Assembly (NCBI RefSeq): GCF_014905175.1
Contig: NC_057791.1
Span: 3,038,001-3,102,000 of the forward strand
DNA: 64,000 nucleotides
Source of the DNA: Aphidius gifuensis
Lineage: Eukaryota; Arthropoda; Insecta; Hymenoptera; Braconidae
Reading direction: 5' to 3'
Below, in pieces: positions 12,790-24,235 of the stretch; within the stretch, counting starts at the first letter, position 1, and every line of letters begins with the position of its first letter. The notes under the pieces were generated by a model. The model was given only the letters and a program-made list of their open reading frames with translations, made no database searches and was not told the origin of the DNA. The position numbers were made by a program, and so were the translations under genes.

Positions 12790-13707
12790 CTAATCACTAT
12801 GAGTTTTAGCATAATGATATATTGTTTTTGTGATGGGAATTTTGATAGGAAATGGTTTTTCAACTAAAAATGGTATATGACGTTCAACTTGATAAGGTAT
12901 TGGTTTTTCAATAGCAACTGGTACTTGTTTTTCAATAGCATATGGTACTTTTCTTTCAACAGGTACTGATACAGTTTTAACAAGTGGATATGGATGAGGA
13001 ATTAATATTGGATGAGCCACTGGATAGGGTTGTGATACACCAACAGCAACTGGATGTGGTATATTAATTCTAACTGGCTGAGCAACTGGTACACCTATGA
13101 AAAAAAAAAAAACAGGTAAAAAAATCTATAAATAATTAACAAAGACACTTGAAGATTGTCACAATAATTTCATTGAATCAAAATTTAAATATATATATCT
13201 CACCAATATTTTTATAAACTGGAACTACAACTGGTTTTGTAACTTGAACATGTTCAGACACGGGAATAGTATGAATATGATTGTCACTAGCTTGGCCACT
13301 CTCCAAATTTTGATTATTATTATCATATGAACCGTATGATGATGATGAATCATAATTATTGTAATCATTGGTGTTTCCATTATCAAGATTTGATGGCTCA
13401 AAGCCACCTTGATTATTATTTCCATAATCATTATTATATCCTTCCGGTGATGTTGCTTGAGTTGTCTGATCAGATCGTTCAATTTGACTCCATTGTGATG
13501 ATGACGATGATGATGATGATGGCCAGGTAAATTGTCTTCCATTATTTGTAAATAAATACATGGTCAATGGTGATGCTGTTGTCCATTGGACACATGCCAA
13601 TGACATCTAAATCAAAAAATATTAAATTAAATATAAATCAATAATTTTTATAATATATATATTTTATTTTTTATCAAACATACAAATCCATAAATAAATA
13701 AATTCAT
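12790..13707 (-). CDS. Secreted VEK-repeat protein with Ser/Asn/Tyr/Gly linker (243 aa)
   Basis: Three exons: 13707-13684 (MNLFIYGF), 13606-13204 and 13094-12790. The joined start MNLFIYGFMSLACVQWTTAS reads as a signal peptide with the usual phase-0 intron. Residues ~25-110 are low complexity in Ser, Gln, Asn, Gly and Tyr (SSSSSSSS, NDYNNYDSSSSYGSYDNNNQ). Then follows the cluster signature: HPIPV-type dipeptides and five pseudo-repeats of the kind (V/I)P(Y/V)A(I)EKQ, ending with PFPIKIPITKTIYHYAKTHSD. It looks like a disordered segment fused to the Pro/Val repeat block shared with its neighbours. A TATA-like element lies near 13791-13797 (minus) and a CTTTCACT motif at 13807-13814. Confidence 0.82.
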
Positions 13708-14841
13708 TATTATTTATTATCAACTTGGTTTATGTTAATCAAGGTCGAAGTCTACAATATGACTGTTTAATCTTCCGGTATTTCACGTCTTAATATAGCA
13801 CCTTGCCTTTCACTGCCAACAAGTATAATCATTTTGTTCTTAACTCGTGCCTCAATTTGTTTTTGATATATCAAGGGTATGGCAAATAATCATCAAACAC
13901 TCTATTAACCCAAGAATTATATTGACCACTTTGTAAAACCTATATCAATGTTGGACATTTTTATTTTGGCTTTAATAGGGTTTTTTTTTTTTCCTCTTTT
14001 TATTCCTCTCTCTTTTAGATTAAACATTTTTTTTTTTTAGACAGTAATTTTATAGCTGAGATTTTATGATGGATTAGTGTTTATCTGTAAATGTGTTTAT
14101 CTGTTCATTATAAAAATCGATTTTTCGTAATGATAGTAATAATTCATTTATAAAATTTAATATCAGACAATTTGTTATTTGTATAGTGCAGCAATTATAT
14201 AAATCTGTTTGATTTATCTTTTATATTTGTAAATTTGTCAAGCGTTAAATATTAATAATCATTACGAATAACATATTACTGACAATAAATTAACGCGTGA
14301 CTTAAAGTTATTGTAACACGCTCACGCGCTCATTCAATGTGAAGAGAGCATGAAGAAAATTCACTTTAAAATTTACTTAAAAATTACTCATGTTTGCATC
14401 TCTTATAAAACACTTGAATAAAAATTATTCTTCTTCTAATTAATTACCATATAATGTCTGTAATTAATTATTAAATAAATTTCATTTTGTTTTTTTTTTT
14501 TTTCATAGAATCTTTTTGACCCTATTAAATGTGATTTGTATTATTTTTATTTTATTTTATTAAATAAATTAAATGATAAAATTAATTAATGGATTTTTTA
14601 AAATAATAATTTTATTAAATTCTATTTATATAAATTCAATGATAAGATTAATTAATTATATTTTTAAATCATATTTTTATTTAAATTACAAAAAAAACAA
14701 ATTAATTATTTTTTTTTCGCTTCACATTCAATTTAATTTTCTATTTTTTTACAATGTTTAAAAATTAAATAATTCTTAAATTAATAATATAAATTTATGG
14801 GGATAAGAAAAAACAAAAAATTATAAATAAAAGGAAATAAA
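13708..14841. other. Promoter and AT-rich spacer
   Basis: It carries the upstream region of the gene ending at 13707, including CTTTCACT at 13807-13814. The open frame at 14573-14761 is AT-rich chance sequence. Confidence 0.5.
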
Positions 14842-15812
14842 TTAACCATTTTTGTAGTATTGAGAACGTCTTGACCACCGATTTCTTCTATAACTTCTTC
14901 GTTTATTAATATTATTATGCTTGTATTCATCATAATCTAACGGTGATTTATAAAATACATGTCGATAAATTGGTATGTGAATTGGATAAGGTTGTTCAAC
15001 AGGTACTGGTATATATTTTTCTACAGTAATTGGAACATCTTTTTGCACATAAACAGGTACAATTTTTTCAACTGCATATGCTACTTTTTTAACAACTGGC
15101 ACAACTATAGTTTTAACAACTGGATAATATTTTGGTACTTGTACATGAATTGGATGGCTATATTGAGAAGCTGATGAATCATCAATCAATGACTGAGAAG
15201 TTTGATAATCAGCTGTTTGATGAACTGGATCATCTTAAAAAAATTAAAATAATTTTACAAATAAAATTCAAGTTATAAAGGTAAATAATAAAATAATTAA
15301 TTATACCTATATTTTTTTCCACTTGACTATTTGTTCTCCAATCTTCATTATTTGATAAATTAATTTGTTCATTATTTGATAAATTAATTTGTTCATTATT
15401 TACAAAACTTGACGGTGTAACAGTCTCAGGTATAACACTATTGTAATTTTGTTGAAATTCATTATAAGAGTCCAATAAAATATTATCCTTTCTAGTATCA
15501 TAATAATCAACACTCTCTTTTCGAACACCTGTTGTTAGACCATTATACAATCTAAAAAAAAAATATATACATTTATTAATATCTTTTATCAAATCTATTT
15601 TTTTTTAATTTGCTTACTTACCCTTGCCATTGATAATGATCATAACTATCACCATCAAAATAGGCAAATACATTTTTTCCAAGTATGAAGTTGATAATTA
15701 TCTGTCAAAAATAAAAATAACGTTTTAAAAATGATTATTATATTTTCTTAATTTATATTGTACTGACATATATTCACATATATACAATTATCATTAATTT
15801 AAGATGCTTCAT
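14842..15812 (-). CDS. Secreted VEK-repeat protein with basic tail (247 aa)
   Basis: Four exons: 15812-15786 (MKHLKLMII), 15701-15622, 15551-15307 and 15233-14842; phases agree. The joined start MKHLKLMIIIIINFILGKN is a signal peptide. The middle part is polar, with a perfect 8-residue duplication (NNEQINLS twice, then NNED). The C-terminal half has the cluster repeat: KYYPVVKTIVVPVVKKVAYAV, EKIVPVYVQKDVPITVEKYI, PVPVEQPYPIHIPIYRHVFY. It ends in a strongly basic tail (KRRSYRRNRWSRRS) not seen in the sister genes. A TATAAATA box on the minus strand at about 15880-15887 lies ~70 bp upstream of the ATG. Confidence 0.83.
15350..15405 (-). repeat. 24-nt direct repeat in coding sequence
   Basis: The plus-strand block gataaattaatttgttcatt occurs twice in tandem and encodes the duplicated NNEQINLS unit. 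It looks like a recent slippage duplication. Confidence 0.7.
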
Positions 15813-16945
15813 TTTAAATCTTAGCAAGCTGTTGAACGATCAAATGGACACTAACTTATAATATTCAATGAAGCATGGGTATTTATAGTATCTACTTTCT
15901 CCCACTTGCAAATATAACTATCGTTAAAGTATGTATTAAAAAAATACGCATATCTTAGAGATGTATGACTTACAAAACTGTGTGAAGTTGTTGGCATTGA
16001 ATAGTCATTGACATAGAAATTACTGTCAAAAGATCAACGAAAGTATTGAAGCAGGATTTTTTATTCTTAAATTTATATCTAATACATATTTCAAATGAAT
16101 TTTCTAATTGACGAAACAAGTATGATATTGATGTCTCTTATTAACAATATATTGTCAATAAAAAACATAAGATAAAAGAATAATGAAAAATAAAAGTATA
16201 AATTATCCATGAAAAATTAAAATTCAACTTTTTTTAAATTTATTTATGTAAATAGCATTTTTTATTTGATACTTTTTTTTTATTTGCTCAGTAAAATTTA
16301 ACGTTTACCATCTTTTTTTTTAATGAGGATTTTATTCATCACATTAATACGACAATGTATAAACATTTCATCAAAGTGAAATTTATAAATTAATAATATT
16401 AATAATACAACAATTTTAATTTATGTGTTTAAGTTGTATATGTGAAAATATTATATTGGTATGTGATAAAGAATGTAGATAAAAAAAAATGAGTCCATGA
16501 ATTTTTTTTTTTTTTTGGAGTAGTAGTGCATTTAAGATGTACATGATGAAAGAAAAGTAAATAGAATGAGTTGAGTGTTTTAGTAAAAAGGGTATAAAAG
16601 CCAAGGATAAAAGTAGGGTTCATCCGGTCCAGAATTTTATGAAGCTTGAAAAACGAATAAAAAATAATGATATTAATAAAAGTCAACAAAAAAAAAACAA
16701 GGGTGATTGATCGACATGAAAATATCACAAAAAATAGTAACTAATAAAAAGGAAAAATATTAATTTTGAATCATTTTAATTATTAATAAAACAAGATGTT
16801 TTTTTTTACTATAAAAATATTTATTTATTGTAAAAAAAATCAGTAATAAAAAATTTCATATAAAAAACTATGACAACCCATCACCATATGAAGAGTTAAA
16901 TGTTTTATTGTATTATTATTTTTTTTTGTTTGAAAAAATATTTAA
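15813..16945. other. Promoter and AT-rich spacer
   Basis: It contains the TATA box at 15880-15887 and spacer. Minus-strand open frames at 16416-16728 have no signal, splice or compositional support. Confidence 0.5.
15880..15887 (-). promoter_or_regulatory. TATA box
   Basis: Minus-strand TATAAATA about 70 bp upstream of the ATG at 15812. Confidence 0.6.
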
Positions 16946-18044
16946 TCATCCCCATGGATGATAAGCTGCTTTTGAAATATGTTGTTGTTGTTGTTGAACA
17001 GCATTTGCAATAGCATTTTCTTTAGCTGCAACGATATCACGAGCCTTGAATAAAATAAAAAATAAAAATAAGTCCAATATAAAAGTTATCAAATAAATAG
17101 ATAATAAAAATTATAAACCTTGGCTTCTTTTTCTGATTGATGAATTTGTTTATCAGCATCTTGTTTACGAAGTTCTGCTGCAGTTTCAGATGCATTTTTT
17201 TGTATAGCAGCTGCAGCAGCTGTTTCACGTGCAGCAGCAACTCTTTGTGCAGCTGCAACAGTGTCTTTTAATGTTGCAAGACGTTGTTGAAGTGATACAA
17301 GTTGTTGAGCACTTGCACGAGCTTCAGCTTGTGCGTGGGCTAATATTTCTTCACATCTAAATTTATAAATAATAAAATATAATAAAATATATGTATGTAT
17401 TTTTGTAATATAAATTTACCTTTTTGTTGCTTCTCGCGCAGCAGCTTCTCTTGCCAAAGCTATTTTTTGTTGAATTATTGCAGCTTGTTTTACCTCGGAA
17501 ACACGATGTTGAGCAATAAGAACATTATTATTTGCTTCTTTTGCTTGTTGCACAGCTCGTAATACTTCCGGGGTATATGCAATACTTGGAGTTCCTGGAA
17601 ATGGATCTCTCAAAGCCTGTAAAATATATATTAGATAATTAAAAAAAACAATGTTATTACTTTTTTATTTGTTACTAAGATAAAATCATTATTAGTTTAC
17701 TTGTTGGGCTATGTCATGAGTTGCCTGACTTTGGATTTGACCCAAAGCAAGATCAGCATTAAATGACCCAGACCAGCCTGAAGGACCAAAAGGTCCAGGT
17801 GCCCAAGCACTACTATAAGATGGAACAACACCAAATATATCAAATCCTCCAGGTGATCCAAAGAAAGAAACACCACGTTTATCTTTTTTTTTTGATTCAT
17901 CAGTTTGGGCTGAATGTACAACAACAGCTAATGCCAAAATAATCTAAATAATTAAAACGATATTATTTTTGTTAGATAATACAAATAAATAAATTAAATA
18001 TTTGATGTAATATTTATTTTTATTACCAGTGATTGAGTCTTCAT
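16946..18044 (-). CDS. Secreted Ala/Gln-rich helical protein (264 aa)
   Basis: Five exons: 18044-18027 (MKTQSL), 17943-17701, 17616-17420, 17356-17119 and 17044-16946; phases agree. MKTQSLIILALAVVVHSAQ is a signal peptide. A short basic segment ends in KKDKR (dibasic at 28-29), then a Gly/Pro/Ser/Trp-rich stretch (FFGSPGGFDIFG, WAPGPFGPSGWSG). From about residue 70 to 250 the chain is dominated by Ala, Gln, Glu, Lys and Arg with few helix breakers (ALAREAAAREATKRCEE, AAAQRVAAARETAAAAA), so it should form a long helix or coiled coil. The tail is HISKAAYPWG. Family not recognised; alanine-rich cuticle proteins of insects are the nearest idea, by composition only. TATATAAA lies at about 18099-18106 (minus). 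Confidence 0.82.
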
Positions 18045-18098
18045 TGTTCTTGTCAAGGTACTTTGAGATACTGTTGTCTATCAATTGTCCTCAGCTGG

Positions 18099-18106
18099 TT
18101 TATATA
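18099..18106 (-). promoter_or_regulatory. TATA box
   Basis: Minus-strand TATATAAA about 55 bp upstream of the ATG at 18044. Confidence 0.6.
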
Positions 18107-18439
18107 CTACTTATTCTCCCGAGTAAAACAACAATATTCTCGTAATAACAATATTAATTAAATAAGCGATTATTAGAAATAATCAGAGATACGTGTGTCT
18201 TAAAGAAAATTATATGTTATTATAATGACCAACGCCTGAACGATTTCTATTCATCAGATTATTAAGAGGAAAATTGGATTACACCATGAGTATATATAGA
18301 GACAAATATAAATTGTATTATATTTATATATATATTATATATAGTCATTATAAGGAAAGGATAGTTGTCATCGGTCTTCCGGACACTTAATTGATTGTCG
18401 CGGAAATAAATAGTAAATATTTAAAATAGTAAAATACAA

Positions 18440-19213
18440 TCAGGAATATAAAATAACATAAAAAGTATTTCGTGTTTTGATAATATTATTCTTTTACTTC
18501 ATGTTTTCCTAATTTTTTCTTATGATTTGTTGAAATTGAATCGGAGAAAAATTATTAGGCAACAGAAATATATGTATATAATATAACATGAAAAGTATTT
18601 GATTCATTTATGGTTCACCTCTTGTCTTTCATGTTTTCCTGATATCTTGAGAAAAAATTATATCCTTGAAAAAAAATTGAAAAAAAGCAATGCAAGAGGT
18701 ATTTGTATAAATTTTTTAGTTTTGAAATTTAAAAAAAAAATTTTATTTCTTAAGAAAAAAATAGAAGAAATTGAAAAAAAATATTCTTTTTGAACAGGAA
18801 CATAGAATGATGCATGGGGTATTTGATTAATTTTCTACTTCACCTCCTCTCTGACCTGCTCTTCTGATATTTTAGAAATAAATTTTATTTTTTAAAAAAC
18901 AATTAGAAAGAAGATAACGAGGAGATTAATTTTTTCACAGGATCATAGAATGAGCAAAGAGGTATTTTATGTAATTTCTAGTTAACCTCTTCTAATACCT
19001 GCTCTCCTGATATTTCGAAAATAAATTTTATTTTTTAAAGAACAATTAGAAAGAAAATAGTGGGGAGAATAATTTTTTTACAGGATCATAGAATGAGCAA
19101 AGAGGTATTTCATGTAATTTCTAGTTCACCCCTTCTGTTACCTGCTCTCCTGATATTTTTAAAATAAATTTTATTCTTTAAAAAACAATCAAAAAGAAAA
19201 TAGTGGGGAGATA
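18440..19213. repeat. Degenerate ~143-bp tandem repeat
   Basis: The block starting caggatcatagaatgagcaa occurs at 18938 and 19081, and a diverged version (caggaacatagaatga) at 18795, giving a constant 143-bp period. Each unit also holds a CCTGCTCTYCTGATATTT-like segment, an ataaattttatt segment and an aattagaaagaa segment. Two older, poorer units seem to extend it back to about 18440 (cttcatgttttcct and ttcatgttttcctg). The nearest copies are the best conserved. No coding capacity. Confidence 0.75.
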
Positions 19214-19214
19214 A

Positions 19215-19437
19215 CCCTGGTAGAAATATTTCTCCGACTTTTTCCAACTTTCTCCGCTTTTTTTCCAACTTTCTCCAACTTTTTACGAACATGACCCATG
19301 GTTGGAGAAAAGTTGGAAAAAAGTTGGAGTAAATTTTTGGTTGGAGAAATTTGTCCGCCATTTCTCCAACCATGGGTCATTTTTGTAAAAAGGTGGAGAA
19401 ATGGCGGAGAAAAGTTGGAGAAATATTTCTACCAGGG
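19215..19437. mobile_element. Foldback MITE-like element, CCCTGGTAGAAA termini
   Basis: About 223 bp, nearly palindromic. It begins CCCTGGTAGAAATATTTCTC and ends with the reverse complement. Internally, accatgggtcat and atgacccatggt form a second inverted pair, and the filler is built of ggagaaa/gttgg words. No transposase. Its two arms create misleading open frames (19110-19380). Flanks share TAA but the target-site duplication is not certain. Confidence 0.7.
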
Positions 19438-19652
19438 GTAACTTTAATTGTTCCACCCATCATATTTGTTAAATTAATTGATAAACTGATATTTTTTTTA
19501 TTATTAACATGATACGGGGATATATTTATGTTGTACATTATATCTGAACGACTCCCCTGTTATATATGGTTATTTATTTTGTAATTTATTCTTGATAAGT
19601 CATATTTTTAAATGGAAAAAAAAGCAAAAAAACAAAGATTATTCTATAATTA

Positions 19653-20186
19653 TTAATCATATTTTTGATCAATAATTAAATTTGTTTTTTTTTTATCAAT
19701 TAATTCTAATTTAATAAGATCTTCAAGTGGATCAACGATATTTAAAACTGTGGCATATAATTCACGGGTTTTGAAAGAATAAGTGCCTTGAACTGTAATT
19801 TTGTCCCCAGATTTGACTACTTTTCTTGGTAAATTGTCCAAGTTAACCCAAACCGTGCATCTATTTATATCAATACATTTTAAACGACTCTCACGAACTT
19901 TTTCAACGGTACAATTTATTTCTATCAAACTTTTGATATTATTTGCCTCAACGGTAGATAAACTGTCAACAATTTGTAGACCAGTATCGGGTTCTTGTGC
20001 AATTTCTATAAAATATGCTTCATGAACTATATTTAAAATAGATTCTTTATCGAAAATTAATTCTGGACCTTTTTTGTTCAATAATACACATCCTCCTTTA
20101 ATCTCCACTACCATAGTAACTTTTAAATCACGCGAAGCATTTACAAATAATCGCAGCAATAATATTTGTCGTCCATTTTCTCTCAA
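19653..20186 (-). CDS. Single-exon hypothetical protein, beta-rich, possible OB fold (177 aa)
   Basis: An intronless ORF with no signal peptide and ordinary, non-repetitive composition, unlike every neighbour, so probably an intracellular protein. The N half has RQILLLRLFVNASRDLKVT and the C half alternates hydrophobic residues in a beta pattern: IEINCTVEKVRESRLKCIDI, NRCTVWVNLDNLP, VVKSGDKITVQGTYSFKTRE, LYATVLNIV. The order (strand, strand, WVNL, SGDKITVQG turn, strand) resembles an OB fold of the kind in small single-strand nucleic-acid-binding subunits; that is my inference only. I do not recognise the family. It lies between two MITE-like elements, inside the secreted-protein cluster and on the same strand. 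Confidence 0.68.
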   Translation of the reverse strand: MRENGRQILLLRLFVNASRDLKVTMVVEIKGGCVLLNKKGPELIFDKESILNIVHEAYFIEIAQEPDTGLQIVDSLSTVEANNIKSLIEINCTVEKVRESRLKCIDINRCTVWVNLDNLPRKVVKSGDKITVQGTYSFKTRELYATVLNIVDPLEDLIKLELIDKKKTNLIIDQKYD

Positions 20187-20385
20187 ACGGTAGCACTAAT
20201 CACAGCAAGTCACAGTGTTGAGTACTATAGCTGTAGCTGTATGTTGAAAAAAAAGACGCTTGTTAGTTTCTCTCGGTTGTTTTCGGTTTTAATTGTTAAA
20301 TTAATAAACAAAATCATTATTATAATCCTCTGAGTTGTTTAAATTATCCATATGTAGTGTGTGTCTTGTGAAATAGTGATAATTC

Positions 20386-20676
20386 CCCTGGTGGAAATAT
20401 TTCTCCGGAATCGCTCCGGATTACTCCGGATTATTCCGGAATTGGCTCACTTAGAAAAAATGCGGAAAAATACGAGAAATCCGTAGCAATTCCAAAATAC
20501 TCGAATTCCTGTGTAAAATGAAGGAAAATAAATGACTAAAAAATTTTAATGGGCCAATTCCGGAGTGATACGGAGTTTTGCGGAATTTTACGGAGTATTT
20601 CCGGACTTTTACGGAGTTTTTTCGAAATTTTACGGAGTTTTTCCGGAGTTTTACGGAGAAATTATTTCCACCAGGG
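20386..20676. mobile_element. Second MITE-like element, CCCTGGTGGAAA termini
   Basis: About 291 bp. It starts CCCTGGTGGAAATATTTCTC and ends GAAATTATTTCCACCAGGG, imperfect inverted repeats sharing the terminal motif of the element at 19215-19437. The interior is different: short words tccgga and cggagttttacgg, repeated many times and in opposite orientation in the two arms. No transposase. It lies about 200 bp upstream of the 177-aa gene's start codon. Confidence 0.68.
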
Positions 20677-21067
20677 TCGAGTAAGTATTTTTTGTGTTCT
20701 GCAATGACATTTTTATTTGGCTGTCGAACACCTAGTACGTAACACATAAGGTATGTAATTTTATTCCTTCTGTATTTATTTTAACTATATTTACAATGTT
20801 TTACAATCGTCTTTTTTTTTTTTTTATGAGTAAAAATAACTTGTTAATAGTGAACGTTCTATTAAAATTAACATTGAATCAAAAACAATATTATCAATAA
20901 ATTAATAACAACGCAAATTTCAAATTAATAATAATAATAAACTTCTTTTGTGATATGGTAAAATACCAATTTATTTTATCTATCTAAATAAGCAAAAAAA
21001 AACAAATCATACAATTTAATATAAAAAAAAATAATTATAATTATATTTATTAGGGTTTTATTGTTAA

Positions 21068-23192
21068 CTAAATGTTGTCTACATATTTCCAACCAGCATT
21101 AGTGTAAATATCAAAATATTCTGGGTGAGAGTGTTTTGATGGTGGCTTCATTTGTTCAAATGGATTTTTTGATGGAGCTAATGGAGCATCATTAACATCT
21201 ACCATTACTCTTTTACTTGATTCATTTGATACTTCATCAGATATTTTATCATTATTATTATTATAAATTATTGTATCAGATCTATCAATATTTTTTTTAT
21301 TATCAACTGTTTTATTTGCATTGTCATCTGGTCGTCTTGGTGGCTTGCCTATTCTTGATCCAAAAATTGGTTGTGTTTTAGATGGTATATTTTTTTGTGT
21401 TACTTTATTTGAAGCACGACTTTCACTGTCTTTTTTATCAGCATCATCTGAATGATATGTTACATAATGATTATATTCTTTTGGTGTATTACGTTGTGTT
21501 ATTGTTTTTGTATATTTTTTAACTCTTCTTGATGGTATGTCATCTTTTTTTCTTAAATATTTATTTTTTTTATTGACTGGTTCATCAATTTCTGGCACTT
21601 CTTTAACATGTTTGTAATCTAAATATTAAAAAATTGCATTAAATAGATATAAAATATATAAATATATATAAAAAAATAAATTAATTACCTTCTTTTGGAA
21701 TTTCACGTTTATATGATTCTTCAAATTCACGTTCAAAATCATCACCAAAATTTTTATATGGACTATTTGTTTTTAATTTTTGAGTTGTATGAGCTTTGTC
21801 ACTTGTTCGTGTTTCAGCTTCATCATAATGTTCAGCTGATTTTGATGTTGAATCATTATTATTATCTTCAAATTCAATATTTTCTTTATGATCCTCAACA
21901 CTTGTACTTTCTTGGCTATTTTGTTGTATTGATCCAGCAGTTTCACTAACTGGAATTATTACTGGTCTTTTTGGAAATTTATTATTTGAAAAATTGCCAA
22001 ATGTTTGATCATATGAATCAAAAATATTTGAACCTGGCATTTCAAATGGATTGCTGTTTTGTGATGATGATACAGATGGTTTAACTTCTTCCAAACTTTC
22101 ACCACCTGCCGATCCGAGTTCTTGAATAAACAAAAAACAAATTATTAAACATGATTAGTCAATTAGAATATTAAACAACTTACCTTCTTCAGATTGATTA
22201 TTGCCATTATCTCCATCATCATCGTCATCATTATTATGAGATGGAAATGATGGTTTTTTTTTTTTATTTATAACTTCAACGTCAGCACGAATTCTTTCAA
22301 ATGCTAATGATGGATAAATCATTGGACTTTTTTGATTAACACTTTGTGTATTAAAATGTAATTGTGGTTGTGTTGAAAGTAATTGATAATGATCATTTTT
22401 AGCATTACCACCATTAGAACCATAAGCAGTATTAAAATTGTAAGCTTTTTTTGCTGGTCCAGATGGATTATATCTTGTTTTAAATTTATCATCTTGAGAT
22501 GAATAGTATCCTTCATTACTAGGCGATGTAATAAAGCTTCCTTTTCTATAATCAAAATTTTTATTCATTGTTTTGCTTGGAAAACCACGAGTACTCATAG
22601 GGAATTCTTGAAATTGAAATGGTTTAGATTTTGATGTAAACGATGGTATAAATTCAATTGATTTTGTTGAATCATATGGCTTGTATGATTCTCTGGTACT
22701 TCTTGAACTTGGTGTTATTTTTGATGTTACTGGATCATTGTATAAACGAGCCATTATATCATCATACTTTGGTTTAGCAATTTCTGGTCCTTGATATTTT
22801 TTAAATGCACTTAAATCAGTATATTGTTTAACATCCATTGGATAACCTGTACTGTCAATTTTAAAATTTATTGTACTTTTTGGAAATACAGGATAGTTAT
22901 TAAAATTACTAACTGTATTTGATTCATAATTTTTATTTTGATTAGCAATATTTCCATTACTACTTCGAGCATTTTGACTTTGTATTGGATGATAATTTGG
23001 TGGTGCTATTGGTTTCCAAGGAGTTTGTTGACCATTATTATTATTAGACTCACTGAATGAAAAGCTTTTACTTAATTTTGGAAATGATGGTAACACTTGT
23101 GCAGCAATATTTGGTGTTAGTGTTGGTGTTATTGTCGTTGTTAAGGATGAACATTCCAATATAACTCCTGATAATAGTAGTTGCAGAAACAT
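21068..23192 (-). CDS. Secreted Ser/Asn/Pro-rich disordered protein (about 663 aa)
   Basis: Three coding exons: to 22184 (coding from the ATG at 23192), 22120-21689 and 21618-21068; phases agree. MFLQLLLSGVILECSS is a signal peptide. Here, unlike its neighbours, the ATG lies inside the large exon three nt after the acceptor, so any upstream exon is non-coding. The rest is low-complexity polar sequence rich in Ser, Asn, Lys, Asp and Pro with aromatic spots (PWKPIAPPNYHPIQ, NNDDDDDGDNGNNQSEEG). The last exon has KRVMVDVNDAPLAPSKNP, then HPEYFDIYTNAGWKYVDNI, the most ordered-looking part. Role unknown; extracellular. A possible TATATATA element lies near 23361-23370 (minus). Confidence 0.78.
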
Positions 23193-24235
23193 GATCTGCA
23201 ATATAATTATCACCACACGCTACAATTTATTTTTTTTTTTTTAAATTAATTTATATTCAACACACAAAATAATATTAAGCAAATAGACAAAAAGTTAGAG
23301 ATAATCTTTACAGATCAAAATATAAAAGTCTACTGGGGTAAGATTGGACATTGTTTAGGCTTATATATACCGAAATCAGTGATGCAAAGAACTGGAACAG
23401 TTAATGATTTTCTAAAAATGACAAAAACTAATTTAGTATAAAAAGAAAGAAAAAAAAAAGTAATAAGAATTTTATGGAACCTGGTATTTTTATTTCAATG
23501 ATCCATTACAATATTTTTTACAAAGTTCAACAAATTGTTTATTTTTTATTAATTTGTATTTTTAATTGCATAAATATTGAATAAACTTTTTTTTTCTTCT
23601 TCTTTTTTCTTAACATGGACAATTTATTCTTGATGAATTTATTGAATAATTTAATAATTTTATATAGTTTTATTTTGATAACAATATATGTAAATTTAAA
23701 AAAAAAGAAATGAAATAAATTAAATTGAGAAATTATATCAGAATTATCAATTGGAAAATAGTGAAAGGAAGGTTTTTAAAAGCCTGTCAAAAAATTCAAT
23801 TTCTGGGTCTATGAAGCATCAAATACTTTCACCTTTAAATAAATAAATAAAAAAAAAAACGTAGCGCTAAATCACCTTTTTTTTGTTTCAACAAAATTTT
23901 AATTATTTTTTTTCAGAGGAAGAAGAAGTTTGTTCAATCATATAATTGTTATTATAAAATTAATGCAAATTAAAAGTGAAGGCTACATTAAATGTGATAT
24001 AAATCATTAATTTTCAGATATAAATTTACATCTGAATATATTTATTTACAGTCAAGGATTATATAATATTAATAAACAAAAAACAACAACAATATCAGTC
24101 AAAATAAAATTACCCACTTTAATAATTAACTTAACATAATAACTTTTCATTTTTTTTTTTTCGCTAAACATATTTATTATTTTTCTTTGGATTTAATTTT
24201 TAATGAAAAACATAATAATTATATAATTTATTTAA
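23193..24235. other. Promoter and AT-rich spacer
   Basis: It holds the likely non-coding first exon and TATA-like element of the preceding gene, then poly-A/T spacer. No gene seen. Confidence 0.45.

Noticed and set aside
19110..19380. Two minus-strand frames of 63 and 87 aa
   Set aside because: They run through the foldback element; the apparent protein is its repeated gttggagaaa words.
20451..20747. 98-aa minus frame with VKFRKNSVK repeats
   Set aside because: It is translation of the tccgga/cggagttttacgg words of the second MITE-like element, with no start context or family match.
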